Source: Rubrobacteraceae bacterium (GTDB taxonomy: Bacteria > Actinomycetota > Rubrobacteria > Rubrobacterales > Rubrobacteraceae). Taken from it: 5,326 bases of DNA. The notes under the pieces are model-generated. The model saw only the letters and a program-made list of their open reading frames with translations, was not told the origin of the DNA and searched no databases. Below, in pieces: positions 1 to 5,326 of the stretch. Location: assembly GCA_029240775.1 (NCBI GenBank), contig JARDZQ010000162.1:1-5326 (forward strand). The letters are read 5' to 3'. Position numbers and translations under genes: made by a program. The first letter of the stretch is position 1, and each line of letters begins with the position of its first letter.

Positions 1-379
1 CACGCCCGAGGTTGATGAAACGCACCTCGTCGGCGAAAGAGTGATGGAGCATCTCCGGCAAGGCCGTGTTTTCGGTGTCCCGGAGGGGAGCGTAATCGAA
101 GGGCAGGCCCCGGTCCTCGACCGCGATGACGATACGCCCGGGGCGGCGGAGGACCTCGACGTCGTAGCGGCCTTCCTCGTTCGCCTCGAAGGCGTGCTCG
201 ATGACGTTGCGGCAGACCGTCTCGACCGCATGATCCAGCCGCTCTGCAGCCCAGTCCCTCGGCCCTAGCCGGCGGGCCACCCGCCGCACGAAGTCGACCA
301 CGACCGGCAACAGCTCGGCGTCGGTCGTAACCGTAACGCGAGCGACGGACCTCTCCGGCATCCCGCTCTCATCGGTCAC
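1..379 (-). CDS. GHKL-type ATP-binding protein, RsbW/SpoIIAB-like anti-sigma regulatory kinase (N-terminal 126 residues, 3' end outside window)
   Basis: Translating the minus strand from GTG at 379 gives an open frame to the window edge. It carries the marks of a HATPase_c_2 domain: an N-box-like segment at residues 53-64 (ETVCRNVIEHAF, with Asn58 and His62) and a G1-like box at 88-95 (EDRGLPFD, with Asp89 and Gly91). A segment ending INLGR at 122-126 probably leads into the glycine-rich ATP lid, which lies beyond the edge. Proteins of this family bind ATP in the cytoplasm and act as anti-sigma factors or serine kinases of anti-anti-sigma partners; this role is inferred from the family. The start is supported by an SD sequence (GGGGAGGTG, 394-386) 6 bases upstream. 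The Glu expected four residues before the N-box Asn is Thr54, with Glu53 beside it. The C-terminus is unseen, so an added domain cannot be excluded. No partner anti-anti-sigma gene is visible in the window. Confidence 0.85.
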   Translation of the reverse strand, partial: MTDESGMPERSVARVTVTTDAELLPVVVDFVRRVARRLGPRDWAAERLDHAVETVCRNVIEHAFEANEEGRYDVEVLRRPGRIVIAVEDRGLPFDYAPLRDTENTALPEMLHHSFADEVRFINLGR

Positions 380-434
380 GGGCAACACCTCCCCACCAAT
401 ACAATACGCACAGATACTACTCGAGCGGCACGCA
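380..434. other. Short spacer between the AEC gene and the RsbW-like gene
   Basis: These 55 bases separate the stop of the AEC gene from the start of the RsbW-like gene. The part at 396-420 is more AT-rich than its surroundings and could hold a weak promoter, but I found no pair of hexamers at good spacing. There is no stem-loop followed by a T-run, so no intrinsic terminator is evident and read-through from the amidase-AEC transcript is possible. Confidence 0.5.
386..394 (-). promoter_or_regulatory. Ribosome binding site of the RsbW-like gene
   Basis: The minus strand reads GGGGAGGTG here, 6 bases before the GTG at 379. It is the strongest SD sequence on the minus strand. It fixes the GTG start against the later in-frame ATG (residue 7), and it suggests the gene can be translated independently of the transporter upstream. 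Confidence 0.75.
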
Positions 435-1055
435 TCAGCCCACACCCAGGAGGACGAGGATCAGGGTCAGGGTAAACACGCTCGCCGCCGTGGAGACCAC
501 AACGACGCTGCTCACGAAGCGGGGACGGACGTTGAATTCGATCGCCAGTATGGTCACGTTCACGGCCGTTGGCATGCTGGAGAGCATTATGGCCAGCTTC
601 GTCGAGAGCTCGTCCAGGTTCAACAGGTAGCTCAGGCCCACCGCGAGGGGGACGGAGAGCCCCAGGCGCAAGGCCGTCCCCAGCGCGACTTTGGGTCCTT
701 CGCTTATCCTCCCGGTCTCGGCCAGCTGGAGACCGAGGATAATCAGGAGCAGCGGTACGGCGGCGTCTGCTACGAGATCCACGCCGCGAAACACGTCGTT
801 GAGGATGCCGTCGCCCATGGGATCGAGCCGCACTCCCCCGAGCCGGAATGCCAGCGCGGCCAGCACCGCGTAGATCTGGGGCATCCTGAGCAACTGCACG
901 AGGGAGGAGAAGATCAGGGCCGGGCTCAACAGGTACAGGCTCACGCGGTTTACCGAGTGGAGATCGAGCTCGAGCCTGCGCTGCAGCACGCAGCCCGAGG
1001 CGACGACCACGATTATCGGCAGTAGAACCTGCGCGAAGACGGAGAACGCTATCAC
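435..1055 (-). CDS. AEC (auxin efflux carrier) family transporter with a probable internal in-frame deletion
   Basis: The product is a 206-residue, very hydrophobic membrane protein. Its N-terminal half matches the AEC/Mem_trans pattern: TM1 near 4-22, the RRLELD loop, TM2 near 36-55 with YLLSPALIFSSL. Its second half also matches: RMPQIYAV at 57-64, AAVPLLLIILGLQLA at 98-112, SSMPTAVN at 159-166, and a final helix near 181-204. AEC proteins are usually about 300 residues with ten helices; about seven are seen here. TM2 runs almost directly into the helix that is normally TM6, near residue 54-56 (about 890-897). The missing block would include TM3-TM5 and the conserved Asn/Gly/Pro motif of TM4. 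Family members carry malate, malonate or other organic anions; the substrate here is unknown. The GTG start is fixed by an in-frame TGA (the amidase stop) 9 bases upstream. The gene may be non-functional or a compact variant. Confidence 0.8.
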   Translation of the reverse strand: MIAFSVFAQVLLPIIVVVASGCVLQRRLELDLHSVNRVSLYLLSPALIFSSLVQLLRMPQIYAVLAALAFRLGGVRLDPMGDGILNDVFRGVDLVADAAVPLLLIILGLQLAETGRISEGPKVALGTALRLGLSVPLAVGLSYLLNLDELSTKLAIMLSSMPTAVNVTILAIEFNVRPRFVSSVVVVSTAASVFTLTLILVLLGVG

Positions 1056-1064
1056 CGGATCGGC

Positions 1065-2483
1065 TCACCCCGCCAGCGGCGGACGGCGCTCGCCGTGGCG
1101 CGTGGCCCTTTCGAAGGCGTGGGCGAGCTGCAGGACACCGAAGTCGTCGCGGTACCGGCCGACGATCTGGACGCCCACGGGCAACCCTTCCGGGGTGAAG
1201 CCGCAGGGCACCGAGACGGCGGGCAACCCGGTAACGGTCACGTAGTAGCAGGACCTCATCCAGTCTATGTAGGTCTCCATCTGCTCTCCGGCGATCTCCG
1301 TGACGTAGCGCTGCTTCACGTCGAAGGGCGGCACCTGGCTCACCGGCGCCACGAGAAACTCGTAGGACTGCATGAAGGTTCGCACCCGGTGGAAGAGCTC
1401 TGTCCGCATGCGCTCCGCCCGTCCTATCTGCGGTCCGCTGAGACGCGCTCCCTCCTCGATGTTCCAGACTACGGTGTCCTTCATCTCCTCCCTGTGGTGC
1501 TCGAGCAGCTCACCGTAGGCGAGCTCGTAGCGCCACGCCCTGAGCACTTGGAAGACCTCGTCCGCGCCCGCGAAGTCAGGCTCCGCTTCCTCCACCGCAC
1601 AATCCAGGGACTCGAATACGCTTCGATGCTCCTCGAGCACCGCCGTCACGCGTGGATCGACGGGCAGGCCGCCGAGGTCCCGGCTCCAGGCGACCCGGAC
1701 GCCACCGAAGTCGCGCTCGAGGGGACACATGAAGAGGGTGCCCGGCTCTGTTATGGAGGCTGGGCAGCGAGGGTCCGGCCCGGCTATAGCGCTCAGCATG
1801 AGGGCCGTGTCCTCGACCGTGCGGGCCATGGGCCCGTCAACCGTGAGCGAGAGCCAGGGGGTAGGGTCGGGCCAGCTCGGCACCCGGCCCGGCGAGGGCC
1901 TGAAACCCACCACGTTGCAGAAGCTCGCCGGGTTGCGCAATGACCCGCCCATGTCGCTACCGTCGGCGATAGGAACCATTCCGCACGCCAGGGCTACTGC
2001 CGCCCCGCCGCTGCTCCCGCCGCACGTCGTGGCCGGGTCGTAGGGGTTGAGGGTCTCGCCGAAGATCTCGTTGAAGGTCTGAGAGCCGGCGCCGAACTCC
2101 GGTGTGTTCGTCTTGCCTAAGGAGATGGCTCCCGCTTCTTTGAGACGATCCACGACCAGGGCGTCGTGGTCCGGGACGAAGTCCTTGTAGACCAGAGAGC
2201 CGAAGGTGGTACGCACGCCCTTCGTGGGAAGGAGGTCCTTGTGCGCCACCGGAAGCCCGCACAAAAGCCCGACCTCCTCGCCGCGCGCGAGGGCATCGTC
2301 GGCGGCGTGCGCCCTGTCGATCGCTTGCTCGGCCGTGAGGGTGACGACGGCGTTGACCTGCGGGTTGAAGCGCTCGATCCGCGCGAGGTGCGACTCCACC
2401 ATCTCCCGGACGGACAGCTCCTTCGCGCGCACCAGACGGACCAGCTCGGTGGCCGACAGGAAGCAGATCTCCGGAGTGGGCAT
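1065..2483 (-). CDS. Amidase-signature family hydrolase
   Basis: The 472-residue product is a complete amidase-signature enzyme, which hydrolyses a carboxamide or amide bond to an acid plus ammonia or amine. The Ser-cisSer-Lys triad is visible: Lys82 in AHKDL, cis-Ser157 in CGGSSGG (154-160) and nucleophile Ser181 in GSDMGGSLR (175-183). The spacings of 75 and 24 residues match those of GatA-type enzymes. The C-terminal TGLPAVSVPCGFT (418-430) and LPVGVQIVG (434-442) are also typical. The length is normal for the family. Asp-Met replaces the Asp-Thr usual in GatA (GTDTGGS), and no gatB or gatC is adjacent, so tRNA-dependent transamidation is unlikely. It is more like the broad acylamidase or cyclic-dimer hydrolase groups, but substrate cannot be read from sequence. 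The ATG is fixed by an in-frame TAG at 2492-2490. The ribosome binding site (AGGGG) is modest. The AEC gene follows after 9 bases, indicating coexpression. Confidence 0.92.
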   Translation of the reverse strand: MPTPEICFLSATELVRLVRAKELSVREMVESHLARIERFNPQVNAVVTLTAEQAIDRAHAADDALARGEEVGLLCGLPVAHKDLLPTKGVRTTFGSLVYKDFVPDHDALVVDRLKEAGAISLGKTNTPEFGAGSQTFNEIFGETLNPYDPATTCGGSSGGAAVALACGMVPIADGSDMGGSLRNPASFCNVVGFRPSPGRVPSWPDPTPWLSLTVDGPMARTVEDTALMLSAIAGPDPRCPASITEPGTLFMCPLERDFGGVRVAWSRDLGGLPVDPRVTAVLEEHRSVFESLDCAVEEAEPDFAGADEVFQVLRAWRYELAYGELLEHHREEMKDTVVWNIEEGARLSGPQIGRAERMRTELFHRVRTFMQSYEFLVAPVSQVPPFDVKQRYVTEIAGEQMETYIDWMRSCYYVTVTGLPAVSVPCGFTPEGLPVGVQIVGRYRDDFGVLQLAHAFERATRHGERRPPLAG

Positions 2484-2536
2484 AGTCCCCTATCTCTCAT
2501 GCAGCGGCGCAGTAGACAGCCGCCCGGCAATCCGAA

Positions 2537-2566
2537 ACCATAGTCGGAGATCACCAGCTTCGTCAA
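2537..2566 (-). promoter_or_regulatory. Candidate sigma-70-type promoter of the amidase-AEC operon
   Basis: The minus strand shows TTGACG (2566-2561), an 18-base spacer and TATGGT (2542-2537). The first hexamer matches the -35 consensus at five of six positions. The second fits the TAnnnT pattern common in actinobacterial -10 boxes. Transcription would start near 2530, giving a leader of about 47 bases before the ATG at 2483. The -10 box lies inside one arm of the inverted pair described separately. Confidence 0.55.
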
Positions 2567-2574
2567 GACGCGCC

Positions 2575-2607
2575 TGTCAGCACGCTGCCTTTGGCAGCTT
2601 GTCAGCA
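2575..2607. promoter_or_regulatory. Palindrome flanked by direct repeats, candidate operator
   Basis: GCTGCC-TTT-GGCAGC (2584-2598) is a perfect 6-bp inverted repeat centred at 2591. The octamer TGTCAGCA stands on both sides, at 2575-2582 and 2600-2607, a period of 25 bases. The block lies just upstream of the candidate amidase -35 box and between the two outward promoters, a place where a regulator could act on both. No T-run follows, so it is not an intrinsic terminator. The repeats are short and could be partly chance. Confidence 0.4.
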
Positions 2608-2627
2608 TTTCAGGTCTTTGTTTCGGG

Positions 2628-2651
2628 GGCGCAGCCTCCTGGCTTTGTGCC
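2628..2651 (+). repeat. Small imperfect inverted repeat upstream of the reductase gene
   Basis: GGCGCAGCC (2628-2636) can pair with GGC (2641-2643) and TGTGCC (2646-2651) around a TCCT loop, with one G-T pair and a two-base bulge. It overlaps the place where the -35 box of the plus-strand promoter should be. No good -35 hexamer is seen at 17-18 bases from TATGGT (2658-2663), so plus-strand transcription may need an activator. The functional meaning is uncertain. Confidence 0.25.
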
Positions 2652-2657
2652 GGGATC

Positions 2658-2663
2658 TATGGT
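2658..2663 (+). promoter_or_regulatory. Candidate -10 box for the SDR-AbrB-decarboxylase operon
   Basis: TATGGT here is identical to the proposed -10 box of the divergent amidase promoter and lies 54 bases before the ATG at 2718, against 53 bases on the other side. The sequence at the expected -35 position (CCTCCT, 2635-2640) is poor, so the call rests mainly on symmetry with the opposite promoter. Confidence 0.35.
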
Positions 2664-2705
2664 TTCGAGCAACGCTGTAGCATTACGACAGGAGGTTTTG
2701 ATACG

Positions 2706-2712
2706 AAGGGAG
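2706..2712 (+). promoter_or_regulatory. Ribosome binding site that decides the reductase start
   Basis: AAGGGAG at 2706-2712 lies 5 bases before ATG 2718, a normal distance. The in-frame GTG at 2712 would overlap this site, so ATG 2718 is the better start. A stronger-looking AGGAGG at 2690-2695 has no standard start codon at a usable distance. Confidence 0.6.
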
Positions 2713-2717
2713 TGCGC

Positions 2718-3548
2718 ATGGATGACCTGACCGAAGCGAAGATTCTGGTGACGGGGGCCACAGATGGGCTGGGCAGGCGCGTCGCCTTCGAGCTCGCCGG
2801 GAGGGGAGCCACCATGCTGCTGCACGGCCGGAGCAGGGAGCGCCTGGAGGCCACCATCGAGGAGGTAAGGAGGGATACGGGTAGTGAGAAGGTGGGTTTT
2901 TATCTGGCGGATCTCTCCTCCCTAGGCGAGGTGCGTGCTCTGGCGGAGGAGGTCCTCGCGGAGCAGGACCGCCTCGACGTCCTGATCAACAACGCGGGTG
3001 TCATAGCGGGGGAGCGCGGGGAGAGCGAGGACGGCTACGAGCTGACCTTCGCCGTGAACTACCTGGCGCACTTCCTGCTCACCCGTTTGCTCATGCCCCT
3101 GCTCCGGGACTCCGCCCCCGCCCGGATAATTAACGTCGCCTCGGCCGGACAGAGCCCTGTGGACTTCGACGACGTCATGCTGGAGTACGGCTACGACCCC
3201 ATGCGCGCGTACACCCGGAGCAAGCTTGCTCAGGTGATGTTCACCTTCGAGCTCGCACAGCGCCTCAGGGACAGCGGCGTCACCGTCAACGCCCTACACC
3301 CCGCCTCCCTGATGGAGACCAAGATGGTGCTCGAGACCTTCGGACGCTCGATGAGCACGGTCGAGGAGGGGGCGGAGGCGACCGTGCGCCTGGCCGCCTC
3401 ACCGGAGCTGGAGGGCATCACGAGCCGCTACTTCGACGGGACGCGCGAGGCGCGCGCGAATTCGCAGGCCTACGACGAGAAGGCCAGGAAGAGGTTGTGG
3501 GCCCTGAGCGAGGACCTCTGCGGGCTGCGGGGTACCAGGGACGGGTGA
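2718..3548 (+). CDS. Short-chain dehydrogenase/reductase (SDR), retinol dehydrogenase/WWOX-like type
   Basis: The 276-residue product is a Rossmann-fold NAD(P)-dependent oxidoreductase. It shows the nucleotide-binding TGATDGLG (12-19), the acidic DL after beta-3 (Asp65), NNAG (91-94), Asn114 in FAVNYLAH, a catalytic Ser at 142 (NVASAG) and YTRSK (Tyr165, Lys169). The 23-residue gap from Ser to Tyr is longer than in classical bacterial SDRs (about 13) and resembles the retinol dehydrogenase/WWOX/protochlorophyllide reductase-like group. Arg38 and Arg40 after beta-2 suggest a preference for NADP(H). The protein is probably cytosolic, with no signal peptide seen, and is complete in length. The substrate is unknown. 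Its place ahead of an acetolactate decarboxylase invites thoughts of acetoin or diacetyl reduction, but its subfamily does not particularly support that. The TGA at 3546-3548 is 3 bases from the next gene, which implies translational coupling. An alternative start is GTG 2712. Confidence 0.9.
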   Translation: MDDLTEAKILVTGATDGLGRRVAFELAGRGATMLLHGRSRERLEATIEEVRRDTGSEKVGFYLADLSSLGEVRALAEEVLAEQDRLDVLINNAGVIAGERGESEDGYELTFAVNYLAHFLLTRLLMPLLRDSAPARIINVASAGQSPVDFDDVMLEYGYDPMRAYTRSKLAQVMFTFELAQRLRDSGVTVNALHPASLMETKMVLETFGRSMSTVEEGAEATVRLAASPELEGITSRYFDGTREARANSQAYDEKARKRLWALSEDLCGLRGTRDG

Positions 3549-3551
3549 GGA

Positions 3552-4661
3552 GTGAGACCCGGGATCAGAAGGGAACGGGATGAGCGGGCCGGAAGGCCAG
3601 AGACGACGCGCGCCGTCGGGTGGATGCTCCTGATCGCCAGTGCGGCGCTTGCGGGGTTGCTCGCCCAGGGCGCGGGTCTGCCCGCAGGATGGCTGGTCGG
3701 CCCGATGCTCGTCGCCATCGTCGCGGCGCTCTTATGGCCGGAGCACCCGACGATGCCGCGCTGGGGACGCCTGGCTTCGCTGGCTGTCGTCGGGGGCGTG
3801 CTCGCCGCCACCTTCAGGCCATCGGCCCTGCCCCTGATCGCCGCCAACTGGCTCCCCGTGTGCCTGGTGGTCTTCGGCACTCTGCTGCTGAGCCTCTCGG
3901 CCGGGATGTTGTTAGCCTGGATCACCCGCCTCGACCGCAGGACCGCAGCCCTGGGCTCGCTCCCGGGCGCCGCCTCGGGGATGCTGGCCATGAGCGGCCC
4001 TTTGGGCGCAGACCCCCGCCTCGTCGCCGTTATGCAGTACACGCGCGTGGTCGTGGTCGTCTTCTCCGCCGCGCTGGTCTCCCGTTTGGGGCTAGTGCCG
4101 GGGACCGTTCCGCACGAGATCTCCACCCAGAGTTTGCAGGCGTCCTCCGGAGGATCCGCCCTCGTCCAGGACCCCTGGCTGGTCTACACCCTGACGGCAC
4201 TGATAGCGGGGCTCGGGGCGTGGGCGGGGACACGCCTGAGGTTGCCGGCCGGAGCGCTGCTGGGCCCGCTCATCGTGGGCGTCGGTCTGGAGGAGCTCGG
4301 CGTGGTGAGCCTTGCCTGGCCACCGGGCGTGCCGCAGGCTGCCTTCCTCGTCCTCGGCCTCTGGGTGGGGCTGCTCTTCGACCGGTCATCCATAAAGGCG
4401 GCGGGACGGCTGCTCCCCGTCGTGCTGGCCTCCGCCGCGGGGCTCGTGGTCGCCTGCGCCGGTCTCGGATGGTCTCTCGCCGCGCTCACGGACATCGACG
4501 GGCTCACCGCCTACCTCGCCACGACGCCGGGCGGCATCGACTCCGTGTCGATCATGGCCCTCGGGAGCGGAGCCGACGCCCCGCTGGTCCTGGCGGTGCA
4601 GATGCTGCGCCTCTTTGCCGTAGTGCTCGCCGGCGCTCTCCTCGGACGGTGGTGGTCGTAG
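3552..4661 (+). CDS. AbrB-family integral membrane protein (two-repeat type, formerly annotated as putative ammonia monooxygenase)
   Basis: The 369-residue product has about ten hydrophobic segments and an internal duplication typical of the membrane AbrB family (Pfam AbrB, COG3180). LPAGWLVGPMLVA at 43-55 repeats as LPAGALLGPLIVG at 231-243. SLPGAASGM...GADPRLVAVMQYTR (136-165) repeats as TTPGGIDSV...GADAPLVLAVQMLR (324-353). Both pairs are offset by exactly 188 residues. Despite the name, such proteins are membrane proteins and not DNA-binding AbrB; transport or membrane regulation is suspected, and the biochemical role is not established. The GTG at 3552 is 3 bases after the SDR stop, but its GAGG (3547-3550) is too close for a normal SD sequence, so start probably depends on reinitiation. 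The next in-frame start, ATG 3624 (residue 25), removes a basic hydrophilic leader and begins right at the first helix as in many homologues, so it may be the true start. Confidence 0.85.
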   Translation: MRPGIRRERDERAGRPETTRAVGWMLLIASAALAGLLAQGAGLPAGWLVGPMLVAIVAALLWPEHPTMPRWGRLASLAVVGGVLAATFRPSALPLIAANWLPVCLVVFGTLLLSLSAGMLLAWITRLDRRTAALGSLPGAASGMLAMSGPLGADPRLVAVMQYTRVVVVVFSAALVSRLGLVPGTVPHEISTQSLQASSGGSALVQDPWLVYTLTALIAGLGAWAGTRLRLPAGALLGPLIVGVGLEELGVVSLAWPPGVPQAAFLVLGLWVGLLFDRSSIKAAGRLLPVVLASAAGLVVACAGLGWSLAALTDIDGLTAYLATTPGGIDSVSIMALGSGADAPLVLAVQMLRLFAVVLAGALLGRWWS

Positions 4662-4704
4662 CGGCCCTCCAGGATAATGCGGGCGAGCTAACGGAAGGAG
4701 AGGG

Positions 4705-5326
4705 ATGCCCATAGATACCGCGCTGGTGGGCGCGCTGCACGTCGAATACCTGAAGAAGGGTGAGCCCCGAGACGAAGAACATCCCCACCACGTCCTCTTC
4801 CAGACCTCCACTATAGACGCTTTGCTGGAGGGGAGGTACGACGGCGACGTAAGCTTCGCGGAGCTCGAGGGGCGCGGAGACTTCGGCCTCGGCACGCTCG
4901 AGGCGCTGGACGGCGAGATGGTCGCCCTCGACGGCGGCTTCTACCAGGTGAAGGCGGACGGGCGGGCTTACCCTATAGACGGAGGGATGAGGACGCCGTT
5001 CGCCGTTGTGACCTTCTTCGACCCGAACCTCTCACGGGCGCTCCCCGGACCTGTGGACCTTTCTGCATTCTGTGAACGTCTGGACCGGCTCGTCGGCGGC
5101 GAGGCCTCGTGCTACGCCGTCCGCGTTGACGGGCGCTTCGAGTACGTCAGGACGCGCAGCGTTCCCCGGCAGCGAAAGCCGTACCCGCCGCTCGCGGAGG
5201 TCGTCACGCACCAGCCCACCTTCGAGCTGCGCGACGTATCCGGCAGCCTCGTCGGGTTCCGCTTCCCGGACTACGCTCAGGGCCTGAACGTGGCGGGCGA
5301 CCACCTCCACTTCATCACGGCGGAGA
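4705..5326 (+). CDS. budA/alsD-like: Alpha-acetolactate decarboxylase (N-terminal 207 residues, 3' end outside window)
   Basis: The frame opens at ATG 4705 behind GGAAGGAG (4693-4700) and runs off the right edge. The enzyme converts (S)-2-acetolactate to (R)-acetoin and CO2, diverting pyruvate-derived acetolactate from valine/leucine synthesis into acetoin. Family hallmarks are FQTSTIDALLEG (32-43), YDGDVSF (45-51), GDFGLGTLEALDGEMVALDG (58-77, 20 residues), FYQVKADG (79-86) and RKPYPPL (157-163). The metal-binding HLH is at 200-202. With a constant offset of six, Thr64, Glu71, Arg151, His200 and His202 line up with active-site Thr58, Glu65, Arg145, His194 and His196 as I recall them for the Brevibacillus brevis enzyme. 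The third His and the C-terminal Glu lie past the window. The residue before HLH is Asp199, where an aromatic residue is usual. The protein is about 85 percent present for a family length near 240-260. A signal peptide is not visible, so it is likely cytosolic. Confidence 0.92.
   Translation, partial: MPIDTALVGALHVEYLKKGEPRDEEHPHHVLFQTSTIDALLEGRYDGDVSFAELEGRGDFGLGTLEALDGEMVALDGGFYQVKADGRAYPIDGGMRTPFAVVTFFDPNLSRALPGPVDLSAFCERLDRLVGGEASCYAVRVDGRFEYVRTRSVPRQRKPYPPLAEVVTHQPTFELRDVSGSLVGFRFPDYAQGLNVAGDHLHFITAE

Larger units (their letters stand above)
2533..2667. repeat. Perfect 11-bp inverted pair (CTATGGTTTCG) in the divergent promoter region
   Basis: CGAAACCATAG at 2533-2543 is the exact reverse complement of CTATGGTTTCG at 2657-2667. 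Read toward its own gene, each arm ends 49-50 bases before a start codon: the amidase ATG at 2483 on the minus strand and the reductase ATG at 2718 on the plus strand. Each arm includes TATGGT, a plausible -10 box. The arms are 113 bases apart, too far for a simple hairpin. They are better seen as two copies of one promoter or operator element facing outward. Confidence 0.6.

Noticed and set aside
1095..1943. A long open frame on the plus strand antisense to the amidase (282 codons).
   Set aside because: It has no recognisable domain, and its third-base pattern follows from the high-GC amidase on the other strand. It is a shadow frame.
435..2483. Amidase plus 'auxin efflux carrier' as an indole-3-acetamide to auxin export module.
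   Set aside because: The AEC family name is historical; bacterial members with known roles carry malate, malonate and similar acids. No tryptophan monooxygenase gene is present, the amidase substrate cannot be read from sequence, and the transporter appears truncated.
1065..2483. Amidase as GatA of the Glu-tRNA(Gln) amidotransferase.
   Set aside because: The triad spacing matches, but GSDMGGS differs from the usual GatA GTDTGGS, and no gatB or gatC is next to it.
2584..2598. The GCTGCC-TTT-GGCAGC hairpin as an intrinsic terminator.
   Set aside because: It lies between divergent genes, not behind a gene end, and has no T-run on either strand.
3470..4126. A 218-codon minus-strand frame opposite the SDR and AbrB genes.
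   Set aside because: It is Ser/Arg/Thr/Ala-rich without motifs and spans the junction of two well-supported genes.
4673..4678. GATAAT between the AbrB and decarboxylase genes as a separate promoter.
   Set aside because: No acceptable -35 hexamer stands 16-19 bases upstream, and the gap is only 43 bases.
3620..4714. A 364-codon plus-strand frame overlapping the AbrB-family gene.
   Set aside because: Its translation is Arg/Gly/Pro-rich low-complexity sequence typical of a high-GC shadow, whereas the overlapping frame has clear AbrB repeats.

Overview
The window reads as chromosomal DNA of a high-GC bacterium. It is G+C-rich, three of its six genes could start with GTG, and Shine-Dalgarno (SD) sequences are clear. 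An actinobacterium, possibly Rubrobacter-like, fits, but this is an impression and not a demonstrated assignment. I see no mobile element, CRISPR array, tRNA or rRNA.

Layout: two divergent gene groups share one regulatory region at about 2484-2717. On the minus strand, reading leftward, are an amidase-signature hydrolase (2483-1065), a shortened AEC-family transporter (1055-435) and the N-terminal part of a GHKL-type ATPase of the RsbW/SpoIIAB anti-sigma kind (379-1, cut by the window edge). On the plus strand are a short-chain dehydrogenase/reductase (2718-3548), an AbrB-family membrane protein with two internal repeats (3552-4661) and an alpha-acetolactate decarboxylase (4705-5326, cut by the right edge). 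The first and last genes are open at the window edges but are clear from their motifs.

How the genes may work together: the amidase and transporter are 9 bases apart and probably share a transcript, as substrate hydrolysis plus carboxylate or amine transport. The ATPase lies 55 bases further on, has its own strong SD sequence, and may be co-transcribed or independent. The plus-strand genes are separated by 3 and 43 bases with no visible terminator, so they look like one operon ending in or continuing past acetoin formation. What the membrane protein and the reductase do for that pathway cannot be read from the sequence.

The most notable points are two. The AEC transporter appears to have lost an internal block of about 100 residues while staying in frame. 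The divergent promoter region carries a perfect 11-bp inverted pair placed almost the same distance from both start codons, with a palindrome flanked by direct repeats between them. I found no convincing evidence of a wholly new biological system here.
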